A stretch of 16,154 nucleotides of DNA, taken from positions 1 to 16,154 of the forward strand of contig DGDX01000016.1 in assembly GCA_002385665.1 (NCBI GenBank). The letters run 5' to 3'. Position 1 is the first letter of the stretch; each line of letters opens with the position of its first letter. Positions 1-6,757 of this stretch are shown here, one piece after another. The position numbers were made by a program, and so were the translations under genes. This DNA comes from Firmicutes bacterium UBA3941. Its GTDB lineage: Bacteria > Bacillota > Clostridia > Caldicoprobacterales > UBA3941. The notes beneath the pieces are model-generated. The model searched no databases. It saw only the letters and a list, made by a program, of their open reading frames with translations, and was not told the origin of the DNA.

Positions 1-39
1 TTATCAATAGCCCATTACCTGGCTAATGAACTGGCATAA
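1..39 (+). CDS. C-terminal tail of an upstream gene (partial)
   Basis: Frame 1 from the first base reads LSIAHYLANELA and stops at TAA 37-39. The other two plus frames stop earlier with less protein-like sequence. A strong terminator begins 21 bases further on, which fits the end of a transcription unit. Twelve residues are too few to identify the protein. Confidence 0.35.
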   Translation, partial: LSIAHYLANELA

Positions 40-60
40 AAGGTCTATATTTTAACGTTA

Positions 61-99
61 ACACCCGGATAGGTTTTGCAGCCTGTCCGGGTGTTTTTA
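61..99 (+). terminator. Rho-independent terminator
   Basis: ACACCCGGA (61-69) pairs perfectly with TCCGGGTGT (86-94). An inner AGG/CCT extends the stem around a short loop, and a run of T follows. It closes the unit whose last codons are at 1-39 and isolates the methyltransferase gene downstream. Confidence 0.9.
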
Positions 100-143
100 T
101 ATAAAGGAGAGAGAGGCCTTAACAGGGATTTCTTATATAATTC

Positions 144-172
144 TTCTAATGATGAAAAACTTATATTATAAT
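144..172 (+). promoter_or_regulatory. Possible sigma-A promoter for the methyltransferase gene
   Basis: A perfect TATAAT lies at 167-172 in an AT-rich stretch about 60 bases before the start codon. The hexamer 17 bases upstream (TTCTAA, 144-149) matches TTGACA poorly, so the call rests on the -10 and on position after a terminator. Confidence 0.35.
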
Positions 173-229
173 ATGCTTGACCGACAAAGTAAGGCTTCCG
201 TATTTACAGTTTATTGATGGAGGAGAAAA

Positions 230-820
230 ATGGATCATTATTATAGCGAAAATCCCACGACCGAGCATCGTATAGCCCAGATTGAATACAGCCTGGGTGA
301 TATAAATCTGAAATTTACCACTGATTCAGGGGTATTCTCCAAGGATAAGGTGGATTATGGGACAAATGTTCTATTAAGGAGCCTGCCTCCCATAGATGGC
401 AGGATTTTGGATCTGGGGTGCGGGTATGGACCCATAGGAATTACCCTGGCCAGGCTTAATCCAAGTGCAGAGATTACCATGATCGATATAAATCAGAGGG
501 CAGTAGACCTTGCCAAAATCAACATTGAACAAAACGGCGTAAAGAATGCCAGGGTTTTACAGAGCAATGGCTTTGAAAACCTGGAAGGAACCTTCAATGC
601 CATCATCAGCAATCCGCCAATACGCACTGGGAAGAAGGTCATATATTCATTATTTGAAGAGAGTATTCAGTACCTTGAAAATGGAGGAAGCATTTATCTG
701 GTTATACAAAAAAAACAGGGCGCCAAGTCAGCTATGGAAAAGCTGAATGAAATATATGGCAATTGCCGGGCTATAAATAAGAAAGGTGGATATTGGATCC
801 TACATAGTGTTAAAGTTTGA
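230..820 (+). CDS. RsmC/YbxB-like class I SAM-dependent methyltransferase (probable 16S rRNA guanine-N2)
   Basis: This 196-residue protein matches the single-domain form of the RsmC family (B. subtilis YbxB type), cytoplasmic enzymes that transfer a methyl group from SAM, most likely to a guanine N2 of 16S rRNA. Visible landmarks are SAM-binding motif I DLGCGYGPIG at residues 61-70, the acidic end of strand 2 (MIDIN, 84-88), and the catalytic motif IV NPPIR at 128-132, typical of N-methyltransferases acting on guanine or adenine. Length fits the single-domain form rather than the two-domain E. coli RsmC. A GGAGGAG site sits 7 bases before the ATG. It lies alone between a terminator and the coat genes; in Bacillus the homologue sits between rplL and rpoB, so the location differs. 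Family is secure; the exact target base is inferred. Confidence 0.85.
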   Translation: MDHYYSENPTTEHRIAQIEYSLGDINLKFTTDSGVFSKDKVDYGTNVLLRSLPPIDGRILDLGCGYGPIGITLARLNPSAEITMIDINQRAVDLAKINIEQNGVKNARVLQSNGFENLEGTFNAIISNPPIRTGKKVIYSLFEESIQYLENGGSIYLVIQKKQGAKSAMEKLNEIYGNCRAINKKGGYWILHSVKV

Positions 821-898
821 CAGATGATCTTAAATAGTATATTTACCGGATGGGCAGAAAACAATAAAGGTGAACATTTTATGAAAGGAGTGTTTTTT

Positions 899-1084
899 GT
901 GGCGCAAATCAACCAGTTGGAGCTCCAAAATATACGGCATCTAATTGGACAACATGAAACAGCTTACAAAAAACTGTCCACCTATGCCCAGCAATGTACC
1001 GATCCTCAATTGAAACAGTTTTTTCAGCAATCGGCACAGGAAGCTCAGACCAGCAAGCAGAAATTAATGACATTTTTAAGCTAA
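899..1084 (+). CDS. Small CotF-like spore coat protein, N-terminal-helix type
   Basis: A 61-residue, glutamine-rich, all-helical protein (starting AQINQLELQNIRHLIGQHE). It resembles the first helical pair of CotF/ferritin-like coat proteins: a helix containing H-E-x-x-x-K, then a second helix DPQLKQFFQQSAQEAQ. I chose GTG 899 because GAAAGGAG ends 8 bases upstream and such proteins begin near this point. An in-frame ATG at 881 with a weaker AAAGGTGA site would add six residues. The next coat gene begins 13 bases after the stop, so the two are surely co-transcribed. The role in the spore coat is inferred from family resemblance and the neighbour. Confidence 0.7.
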   Translation: MAQINQLELQNIRHLIGQHETAYKKLSTYAQQCTDPQLKQFFQQSAQEAQTSKQKLMTFLS

Positions 1085-1097
1085 AGGAGTGATGATG

Positions 1098-1343
1098 ATG
1101 CAGGAAAAGGATATGGTAAATGACGTATTGTCCATGTTAAAAAACAGCATCGCCGGATATGCCCACATAATAGCCGAGGCTGGCAATGAGCAGTTCAGGC
1201 AGACCGTTCAGCAGATGCGGGATGGCGACGAAAAATGCCAATATGATTTGTTTAAGATAGCCCAGGCAAAGGGATACTATATGCCTGCCCAGGCAGCCAG
1301 CCCCAACGATATTCAAAACGTTAAATCACAGGTTTCGGGCTAA
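1098..1343 (+). CDS. Spore coat protein, CotF family
   Basis: An 81-residue helical protein of the Coat_F type, which assembles in the spore coat during late sporulation. Sequence marks are the opening helix EKDMVNDVLSMLKNSIAGYA, a second helix with the NEQFRQTVQQMRDG pattern, and the YDLFKIAQAKGYYMPAQ segment usual near the end of this family. A run GTG-ATG-ATG-ATG covers 1089-1100; AAAGGAG (1083-1089) sits 8 bases before the last ATG at 1098, so that start is preferred. The SD overlaps the stop codon of the preceding coat gene, which implies translational coupling. Confidence 0.8.
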   Translation: MQEKDMVNDVLSMLKNSIAGYAHIIAEAGNEQFRQTVQQMRDGDEKCQYDLFKIAQAKGYYMPAQAASPNDIQNVKSQVSG

Positions 1344-1387
1344 GGCAGGCTAAAGATATATATTCTATGGAATACATGGGAGATAAC

Positions 1388-1423
1388 AGGCCGCAGACGA
1401 CATAGTTTGCGGCCTTGCGATTT
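1388..1423 (+). terminator. Hairpin, probable terminator of the coat gene pair
   Basis: AGGCCGCA (1388-1395) pairs with TGCGGCCT (1408-1415); a further three pairs including one G-T extend it to about 11 bp with a 6-nt loop. The T-run (TTTT, 1420-1423) is displaced by a few bases, so termination may be inefficient. Confidence 0.6.
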
Positions 1424-1521
1424 TCCGGACTAAAGGGGTCGTATTTCCAATTATACCTAACCTATCATGTATGAAAGTATTTATCAGGCCGACTGGTATT
1501 ACAGCAGAAAATATTTATATC

Positions 1522-1548
1522 ACATATTATATTGGACCATCATATTCT
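1522..1548 (+). promoter_or_regulatory. Possible sigma-K-type promoter for the small hydrophobic protein
   Basis: AC at 1522-1523, a 17-base spacer and CATATTCT at 1541-1548 resemble the SigK pattern (AC, 16-17 bases, CATAnnnTA), with the last position imperfect. A start near 1555 would place the mRNA end just before the SD at 1563. Short, degenerate consensus: low confidence. Confidence 0.25.
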
Positions 1549-1578
1549 GTATTAGAACATGATGGAGGGGGGAAACAT

Positions 1579-1791
1579 ATGGCAGGTATGATGGAAACCT
1601 TAGGCGGAATTTTCCGTGGTAAGGATGATGATAGCCTACTATTCTTTTTCTTGCTATTGGTGATTATCTTCTGTAACTGCGGGCTGTTCGATGATGGAGA
1701 TGAACTGTTGTTTTTCTTCCTGTTGCTGATCCTTTTATTCGGTGGTGGATCTTTCTTCCGCGGCTTTGGTACCCAGGGCACCGACGGCTGA
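1579..1791 (+). CDS. Small duplicated hydrophobic protein, possibly sporulation-associated
   Basis: A 70-residue protein consisting of a short N-terminus, then two copies of an acidic-plus-hydrophobic unit: DDDS-LLFFFLLLVIIF (residues 17-31) and DGDE-LLFFFLLLILLF (residues 39-54), 23 residues apart. CNC lies between them and a Gly/Phe-rich tail follows. Each hydrophobic stretch is about 12 residues, short for a full transmembrane helix. Small proteins of similar style occur in spore-forming Clostridia, but no function is known to me. The ATG at 1579 is preferred over the in-frame ATG at 1471 because GGAGGGGGG (1564-1572) lies 6 bases upstream and the upstream 36 codons are not family-like. 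It sits directly after the coat genes, which is the only hint of a sporulation role. Confidence 0.65.
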   Translation: MAGMMETLGGIFRGKDDDSLLFFFLLLVIIFCNCGLFDDGDELLFFFLLLILLFGGGSFFRGFGTQGTDG

Positions 1792-1870
1792 TAAAGGGAT
1801 AATGCCAGAACATAGCCCATTTCATTAGCTTTTGGTAGAGAAAGTACAGTATATACCATAATAGGGCAGG

Positions 1871-1913
1871 AAAGGCTGTAGATATGAAACCATGATGTCT
1901 ATGGCCTTTTTTT
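1871..1913 (+). terminator. Rho-independent terminator
   Basis: AAAGGCTGTAGA (1871-1882) pairs with TCTATGGCCTTT (1898-1909) over 12 positions with two G-T wobbles, followed by a T-run to 1913. It ends the 70-residue protein's transcript. Confidence 0.85.
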
Positions 1914-2001
1914 AATGGGCAGGATATATCAATGAGGTCATCCGCTTATCAAAAAGCCATTATCCAGTTAACTAAAATAAATATACGAGAAGTAAAAATT
2001 G

Positions 2002-2010
2002 TGATACAAT
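2002..2010 (+). promoter_or_regulatory. Extended -10 promoter for the aminopeptidase gene
   Basis: TG-A-TACAAT at 2002-2010 is an extended -10 element, about 50 bases before the start codon. No good TTGACA is present at the matching -35 distance, as is common for extended -10 promoters. Confidence 0.4.
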
Positions 2011-2058
2011 TTATTTAGTTGCTTTTTAAAGGAATGGATTGATGGAGGTATACATATC

Positions 2059-3837
2059 ATGGTGATCATAGACAGGATACGAAGATTGAGGAAAGAGATG
2101 TCAGATAAGGGTATAGATGCTTATATAGTTCCCAGCTCCGATCCACATATGAGCGAATACGTAGCCGCCCATTGGGAAGGGCGAAAATGGCTGTCGGGAT
2201 TTACAGGTTCGGCAGGAACCCTGGTAATTACCCAGGACTCTTGTGGGCTGTGGACTGACGGCAGGTATTATGTTCAGGCGGAGAAGCAGCTTGAAGGAAC
2301 GGGTATCCGTCTATTTAAATTTGGGATGGAAGGTGTCAAGAGCTTCACCGAATGGATCGCAGATACCCTGGGTCAGGGAGAATGTGTGGGTATGGATGGT
2401 AAGTTATTTTCCGTATCCCAAGTACGTAATATGGAAAAAATATTCTCCAAAAAGGGAATCCTTATAAACAAGGAACACGATCTTTTGATGGGAATATGGA
2501 AGGATAGGCCGGCAATTCCAAGGGAGACCGTATTTGTACACGATATGGTCTATGCCGGAAGGACTGCAGCCCAAAAAATTGAGGATGTCAGGGAAATGAT
2601 GGCCCAAAAGGGTGCCAACTACCACCTTATTTCCAGCCTGGACGATATCGCCTGGCTCTATAATATCAGGGGAGGCGATGTGGCTTATAATCCCGTAGCC
2701 ATATCCTATGCCCTGATTTCGGAGGAGAAGGCATGGCTGTTTATCAATGAAGACAAGGTCTCGGTGCCTGTCAGGGAACATCTGAGCGATAACGGGGTAG
2801 AGATAGAGGACTATGAAAGAATAGAATCCTACCTTTCCCGGCTGGGGCGGGGGGATACAATCCTGTTGGATCCCCAAAGGGTAAATAGCTGGTTGTATGA
2901 CTCCATCGGCCGGGAAGCCAGGATCGAAGAGGATACCGCAATTACCACCATCCTAAAGGCCGTGAAGAACCAGGTGGAGATTGAAAACCTTAAGAAAGCC
3001 CATATTAAAGATGGGGTAGCCATGGTTAAGTTTCTCTGTTGGTTGGATAACAACCTGTCCAAGGAGGAAATCACAGAGATTACTGTAGCGGATAAGTTGG
3101 AGGAGTTTAGAAGCCAGCAGGAGAACTACATGGGCCTGAGCTTTCCTACCATAGCCGGGTATGGGGACCATGGTGCCATCGTCCACTATCAGGCCGATGA
3201 GGAGTCAGCATATACTCTGAAGCCTCATGGACTGCTACTGATAGATTCGGGCTGTCAATATCTGGAGGGAACTACGGACATTACCAGGACCATTGCCTTA
3301 GGACCTACAACTCCTCAGCAAAGAAGTGATTATACCTTGACATTAAAGGGTAATATTAAATTGTCCAGAACTCGATTTCTTAAGGGAGCAACGGGAACCA
3401 ATCTGGATATCCTTGCCAGGCTCTATCTATGGGAGCATGGCATAGATTACAAGCATGGGACCGGCCATGGAGTAGGGTACTTCTTAAACGTACATGAGGG
3501 GCCCCAGAGCATTAGTCCGAGAATCTCTACGGTTAAGCTGGAAGAAGGAATGCTGGTCAGCAACGAACCAGGGGTATACCGTGAAGGAAGCCATGGCATA
3601 AGGATAGAGAACCTGCTGTTGGTAGCAGGGGACATAGAGACGGAGTTTGGTGAGTTTCTAAGGTTTGAGCCGGTTACCCTATGTCCTATCGATTTGGCAG
3701 CAGTTGAGCCGGATCTGCTGGATGAGGAGGAAAAGAAATGGCTGAACCAATATCATGAAAGGGTTTATAATACCCTTGGCCCACTGTTGGATGAGAAGGA
3801 GAGACTGTGGTTGAAGGATAAGACCAGGGCCATATAA
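2059..3837 (+). CDS. Xaa-Pro aminopeptidase, aminopeptidase P family (M24B), long form
   Basis: A 592-residue cytoplasmic metallopeptidase that removes an N-terminal residue preceding proline. It has the three-domain long form seen in eukaryotic XPNPEP1 and many Clostridia: two creatinase-like N-terminal domains (about residues 1-305), the pita-bread catalytic domain (about 310-530) and a C-terminal extension carrying the conserved segment around W-L-N-x-Y-H. All five dinuclear metal ligands are visible: D396 (IDSG), D407 (TTDITRT), H470 (HGTGHGVG), E503 (NEPGVY) and E517 (RIEN). H460/H466 surround the substrate pocket. GGAGG lies 11 bases before the ATG; GTG 2062 is an alternative. The DegV gene follows 50 bases later without a terminator, so co-transcription is likely. 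The gene looks intact. Confidence 0.93.
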   Translation: MVIIDRIRRLRKEMSDKGIDAYIVPSSDPHMSEYVAAHWEGRKWLSGFTGSAGTLVITQDSCGLWTDGRYYVQAEKQLEGTGIRLFKFGMEGVKSFTEWIADTLGQGECVGMDGKLFSVSQVRNMEKIFSKKGILINKEHDLLMGIWKDRPAIPRETVFVHDMVYAGRTAAQKIEDVREMMAQKGANYHLISSLDDIAWLYNIRGGDVAYNPVAISYALISEEKAWLFINEDKVSVPVREHLSDNGVEIEDYERIESYLSRLGRGDTILLDPQRVNSWLYDSIGREARIEEDTAITTILKAVKNQVEIENLKKAHIKDGVAMVKFLCWLDNNLSKEEITEITVADKLEEFRSQQENYMGLSFPTIAGYGDHGAIVHYQADEESAYTLKPHGLLLIDSGCQYLEGTTDITRTIALGPTTPQQRSDYTLTLKGNIKLSRTRFLKGATGTNLDILARLYLWEHGIDYKHGTGHGVGYFLNVHEGPQSISPRISTVKLEEGMLVSNEPGVYREGSHGIRIENLLLVAGDIETEFGEFLRFEPVTLCPIDLAAVEPDLLDEEEKKWLNQYHERVYNTLGPLLDEKERLWLKDKTRAI

Positions 3838-3887
3838 GGGGCCCATACACCTATTATTAGGAATTTAAAAAGACTGGAGACAAGTAA

Positions 3888-4724
3888 ATGAGCATGAGAA
3901 TTGTTGCTGATAGCTGCTGTGATGTGAGCCCGGAAGTTGAAAAGCAAACGGGTATAGAATTAGTACCCCTTACCATCCAAATAGGAGACAAGGAATACAG
4001 GGATGACAAGAACCTTGATATTGATGGTTTGATTGAGGATATGAAGAACTCTCCGATAGCACCAAAAACAGCCTGCCCTTCGCCCCAGGACTTTATTGAA
4101 AGCTACAAGGGCGACGGAAGTGTATTTGTGGTTACCCTGTCCTCTGCACTCAGCGGAACCTATAGGAGTGCCATGATGGCAAAGGATATATTCCTGGAGG
4201 AGGTAGAGAACAAGTTTATCCACGTGTTTGATTCCCTAAGCGCTTCCGTGGGAGAGACCCTGGTCAGCCTCCATATATCGGAGCTGATCAACAAGGGATT
4301 GAAGGAAATGGAGATTGTGGAAAAGGTCAACGCCTATATTAAGGATATGAGGACCTTCTTTACCCTCAAAAGCCTTGACAACCTGGTGAAATCAGGTAGA
4401 GTAAGCCATTTTGTAGCCAAGGTATCCTCCATTCTCTCGGTAAAGCCCATAATGGCGGAAAATGGGGAAGGCCAGATAGAGGTTCATGAAAAGGTAGTGG
4501 GTGCAAAAAGGGTCTTTAAGAGGTTGGTGGAAGTAATAGGTGAACAGGGTCAAAACCTGGAGGACAAAGTATTGGGAATAGCCCATTGCAATGCCTTGGA
4601 AAGTGCCCTGGCCTTTAAGGAGGAAGTCCTGAAAAGGTACAATTTTAAGGATATTGTCATAGTCAGAACCGGGGGAATAAGCTCGGTTTACGCAAATGAA
4701 GGTGGATTGATCATCGCCTTTTAG
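3888..4724 (+). CDS. DegV family fatty-acid-binding protein
   Basis: A 278-residue member of the DegV/FakB family, soluble proteins that bind a fatty acid between two domains; FakB members present it to the kinase FakA for phosphorylation. The diagnostic marks are the N-terminal IVADSCCDV (residues 5-13), the TLSSALSGTY loop (83-92), which contacts the carboxylate, DSLSAS (115-120), and the SLDNLVKSGRVS segment (162-173). The C-terminal domain ends with the expected HCNALESA and IVRTGGISSVYANEG motifs. Length is normal. The ATG at 3888 has GGAG 9 bases upstream; ATG 3894 is a possible second start. No FakA homologue is in the window, so a FakB role cannot be assigned by context. Confidence 0.92.
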   Translation: MSMRIVADSCCDVSPEVEKQTGIELVPLTIQIGDKEYRDDKNLDIDGLIEDMKNSPIAPKTACPSPQDFIESYKGDGSVFVVTLSSALSGTYRSAMMAKDIFLEEVENKFIHVFDSLSASVGETLVSLHISELINKGLKEMEIVEKVNAYIKDMRTFFTLKSLDNLVKSGRVSHFVAKVSSILSVKPIMAENGEGQIEVHEKVVGAKRVFKRLVEVIGEQGQNLEDKVLGIAHCNALESALAFKEEVLKRYNFKDIVIVRTGGISSVYANEGGLIIAF

Positions 4725-4794
4725 CAGATCCTGATGATCTATGAACGATTAGAATTCCCTTAGAGGGATTAACACAGGAGGTAACGGGTGGGGT

Positions 4795-6183
4795 ATGGGG
4801 AAATCTTTTAAGAAAAGGCTAAGCTCATGGGTCTATCAGAACGACTTGGAGCTTATAAACAGCCCGACCAGAAGAAATCAGGATTTCTTTATCATTCAGG
4901 TTATACTCGCCAACGCCTTTGCTATTCTCACCGGCGGAGAATTTCTTTCGGGGTTTGCCATCTATTTGGGAGCTTCCGACGATCTGGTGGGCTATATACC
5001 TTTGATTGGTGGTATAAGTGGCATTTCTCTCATCTTTTTCGGGGTATTGATGGAACGGTTTACCAGGAGAAGGAAGCTGGTTCTAGTTCTAAACTCAATA
5101 ATAAAGCCGCTTTTGGTTTCAATTATTCTAATACCTTTGCTGATACCCAAACCGGCTCAGGTTTTGGTGCTGTTTATCCTGCTCTTTGCGGTCTATATTT
5201 TAAACGCATTTTTAGGGCTGGCCGTGAACAGTTGGTTTGTCAAGGCGATACCAATTAAGCTGAGGGGAAGGTATTTTTCTATCAGGCAGATCTATGCCGT
5301 TTTGGTCATGGTCCTGGTCCCCATCATAGCAGGTAGCATATTGGACACTACGCCAAACAGGTATTTGGGGTTCGTAATTCTATTCACTGCTGCATTTGTT
5401 TTTGGTATGGGGGAAACCTATGCCTTTTCCAAGGTGGAGGATGCTGAAGTCGAAAGTATGGGGAAGGGCACCAGGGTTCTGGATGTGATCAGAGTCCCGG
5501 TAAAGAATAAGGAGTTTATGGGATATGCCATAATAAACATTGTCTTTCATGTGGCCTTGTACCTGTCAGCATCCTATACCCAGGTCTATATGATACGATA
5601 TTTGGAGCTGTCCTACACTTTTATCACTTCTATGACCATGCTTAATGCGGTTCTTCAGATGTTTGCCTACTCACAGTGGGGGAAAATAGCGGATAGGTAT
5701 GGAAACGGTTTTGTCATGTATGCATCCTACGGTTTTTATGCCCTGCAGATGGTCTTGTGGGCTCTGGTCACAAAGGGGAGCATGTATGTCTTTATACCCC
5801 TGGTCTATGGGATCGGATCCTTTGCCAACTCCGGGTTTATGGTGGGTTCATTTAACTATCGATACGATATCCTGCCGGAGAAGGGGAGATCCTTTTATGA
5901 TGCCTTCTATTCCGCGGCTATAGGGATTACCCTGTTGATTGCGCCGTGGATCGGGGGCCGGATTAAGGGCTTTATTGCTGGCATACCTTATGTACAGGAC
6001 AATATTCAGCTGGGTGAATTCCGGATTATCTTTGCCCTGTCTGCCTTGGGGTTGTGGGCCCTCTTCCTCTATATAGTTTTACGAAGGAGGAAGCAAAAAC
6101 TCAGGGATGACCGGAAATCTAAGGAGCAGAATCCAAAGAGTAGAATCAAAAGAGCAGAACCCAAAGAGCAAAAACTAAAATGA
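4795..6183 (+). CDS. Major facilitator superfamily (MFS) transporter, substrate unknown
   Basis: A 462-residue integral membrane protein with about twelve hydrophobic segments in two halves and a polar loop near residues 210-235. The cytoplasmic loop between helices 2 and 3 carries MERFTRRRK (86-94), a degenerate form of MFS motif A, and loop 4-5 holds IPIKLRGRYFSIR (152-164), typical of a bacterial MFS subgroup of unknown cargo. Residues 430-462 form a lysine/arginine-rich hydrophilic tail; the DNA behind it is a 14-bp tandem repeat, so the tail may be recent and not family-conserved. AGGAGGT (4776-4782) lies 12 bases before the ATG. It follows the DegV gene by 70 bases with only weak hairpins between, so it may share that transcript. 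Confidence 0.88.
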   Translation: MGKSFKKRLSSWVYQNDLELINSPTRRNQDFFIIQVILANAFAILTGGEFLSGFAIYLGASDDLVGYIPLIGGISGISLIFFGVLMERFTRRRKLVLVLNSIIKPLLVSIILIPLLIPKPAQVLVLFILLFAVYILNAFLGLAVNSWFVKAIPIKLRGRYFSIRQIYAVLVMVLVPIIAGSILDTTPNRYLGFVILFTAAFVFGMGETYAFSKVEDAEVESMGKGTRVLDVIRVPVKNKEFMGYAIINIVFHVALYLSASYTQVYMIRYLELSYTFITSMTMLNAVLQMFAYSQWGKIADRYGNGFVMYASYGFYALQMVLWALVTKGSMYVFIPLVYGIGSFANSGFMVGSFNYRYDILPEKGRSFYDAFYSAAIGITLLIAPWIGGRIKGFIAGIPYVQDNIQLGEFRIIFALSALGLWALFLYIVLRRRKQKLRDDRKSKEQNPKSRIKRAEPKEQKLK

Positions 6184-6204
6184 AAAACTAAAGAGAGTAA
6201 AATA
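6121..6204 (+). repeat. 14-bp imperfect tandem repeat at the end of the MFS gene
   Basis: Four units with consensus AAAGAGCAGAAYCC run head to tail: 6121-6134, 6135-6148, 6149-6162 and 6163-6176, differing at one to four positions. Two further A-rich, more diverged units may occupy 6177-6204. The MFS stop codon (6181-6183) lies in the fifth unit. Because 14 is not a multiple of 3, three units make 42 bases, so the peptide repeats every 14 residues (KEQNP, then KEQKL). Confidence 0.8.
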
Positions 6205-6230
6205 GATGATAATACAATTAAAGAACATAT

Positions 6231-6259
6231 AAAAAAGCACTGCTGTATGCAGTGCTTTT
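6231..6259. terminator. Bidirectional terminator between MFS and cold-shock genes
   Basis: AAAAGCACTGC (6233-6243) and GCAGTGCTTTT (6249-6259) form a perfect 11-bp stem with a 5-nt loop. The A-run on the left and T-run on the right make it a terminator in both directions, suiting the two convergent genes. Confidence 0.9.
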
Positions 6260-6270
6260 GTGTGTCCTCT

Positions 6271-6471
6271 TTAGTAAGAAGGAACTACGTTAACGGCCTG
6301 AGGTCCGCGTGGGCTTTGCTCGATCTCGAATTCTACATTCTGGCCTTCTTCCAAGGTTTTGTATCCATCGACCTGAATGGCTGAAAAATGAACAAATACA
6401 TCTTCACCTTCTTCGCTTACGATGAAACCAAAGCCCTTTTCTGCGTTAAACCATTTTACTGTACCTTTCAT
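6271..6471 (-). CDS. Cold-shock protein, CspA family
   Basis: A 66-residue single cold-shock domain that binds single-stranded RNA and DNA, acting as an RNA chaperone. Both nucleic-acid-binding motifs are intact: RNP1 KGFGFI (residues 12-17) and RNP2 VFVHF (25-29), with the surface aromatic W7. Length is exactly that of the family. On the minus strand AGGAGGTG precedes the ATG. It is a single-gene unit with its own promoter about 120 bases upstream and a shared terminator downstream. Confidence 0.97.
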   Translation of the reverse strand: MKGTVKWFNAEKGFGFIVSEEGEDVFVHFSAIQVDGYKTLEEGQNVEFEIEQSPRGPQAVNVVPSY

Positions 6472-6583
6472 AAAACATACACCTCCTTATGCATTTAATG
6501 ACTCCATTTCGTTTCAATGCATATGAAAGTGTACATTTTAGGTAAAACTTTCGGTAATGCATTTTAAAACAGAAAAATGAATT
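6472..6583 (-). promoter_or_regulatory. Long 5' leader of the cold-shock mRNA
   Basis: The predicted leader contains three copies of TGCAT, self-complementary within ATGCAT contexts, and a possible hairpin from GAAAGT and ACTTTC separated by about 18 bases. Such leaders can switch fold with temperature in other csp genes. Here this is inference from the layout; no named cold box was recognised. The remaining divergent region to 6757 shows no convincing promoter for the Mo-hydroxylase genes. Confidence 0.35.
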
Positions 6584-6589
6584 CATCTC

Positions 6590-6618
6590 ATTATATATTA
6601 TTATTAATAAAACTGCAA
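6590..6618 (-). promoter_or_regulatory. Sigma-A promoter of the cold-shock gene
   Basis: On the minus strand TTGCAG (6618-6613) and a perfect TATAAT (6595-6590) are separated by 17 bases. A start near 6583 gives a leader of about 110 nt, in line with long leaders known for cold-shock genes. Confidence 0.65.
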
Positions 6619-6757
6619 GCTATACCGTAAAATTTTATGGCAATTTTCAGCAATCCGGTAGAAGCCCTAAAACCCGAGGGATAGATGTATATTTTTTACA
6701 TTTAAGGCTGAAGATAAATAGATGATGGGGGAACAATGCATATGGAGGAGATAGCAT

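Noticed and set aside
844..870. Possible SigE-type promoter before the coat genes
   Set aside because: The ATATTT and CAATAAA words are about 18 bases apart, too far for SigE, and no better match was found.
1471..1578. N-terminal extension of the 70-residue hydrophobic protein
   Set aside because: There is no SD at 1471 and a very strong one directly before 1579; the extra residues are unlike the rest.
2404..2877. 157-codon minus-strand open frame inside the aminopeptidase gene
   Set aside because: It is antisense to a conserved catalytic protein, has no family features or SD, and is explained as a shadow of codon bias.
4725..4794. Terminator between the DegV and MFS genes
   Set aside because: Only 4-5 bp stems (such as TCCCT/AGGGA) without a T-run are present; read-through is likelier.
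6638..6652. TGGCA...GCA resembling a sigma-54 -24/-12 promoter before the Mo-hydroxylase genes
   Set aside because: GG and GC are 9 bases apart instead of 10, the match is partial, and no enhancer-binding activator gene is nearby.
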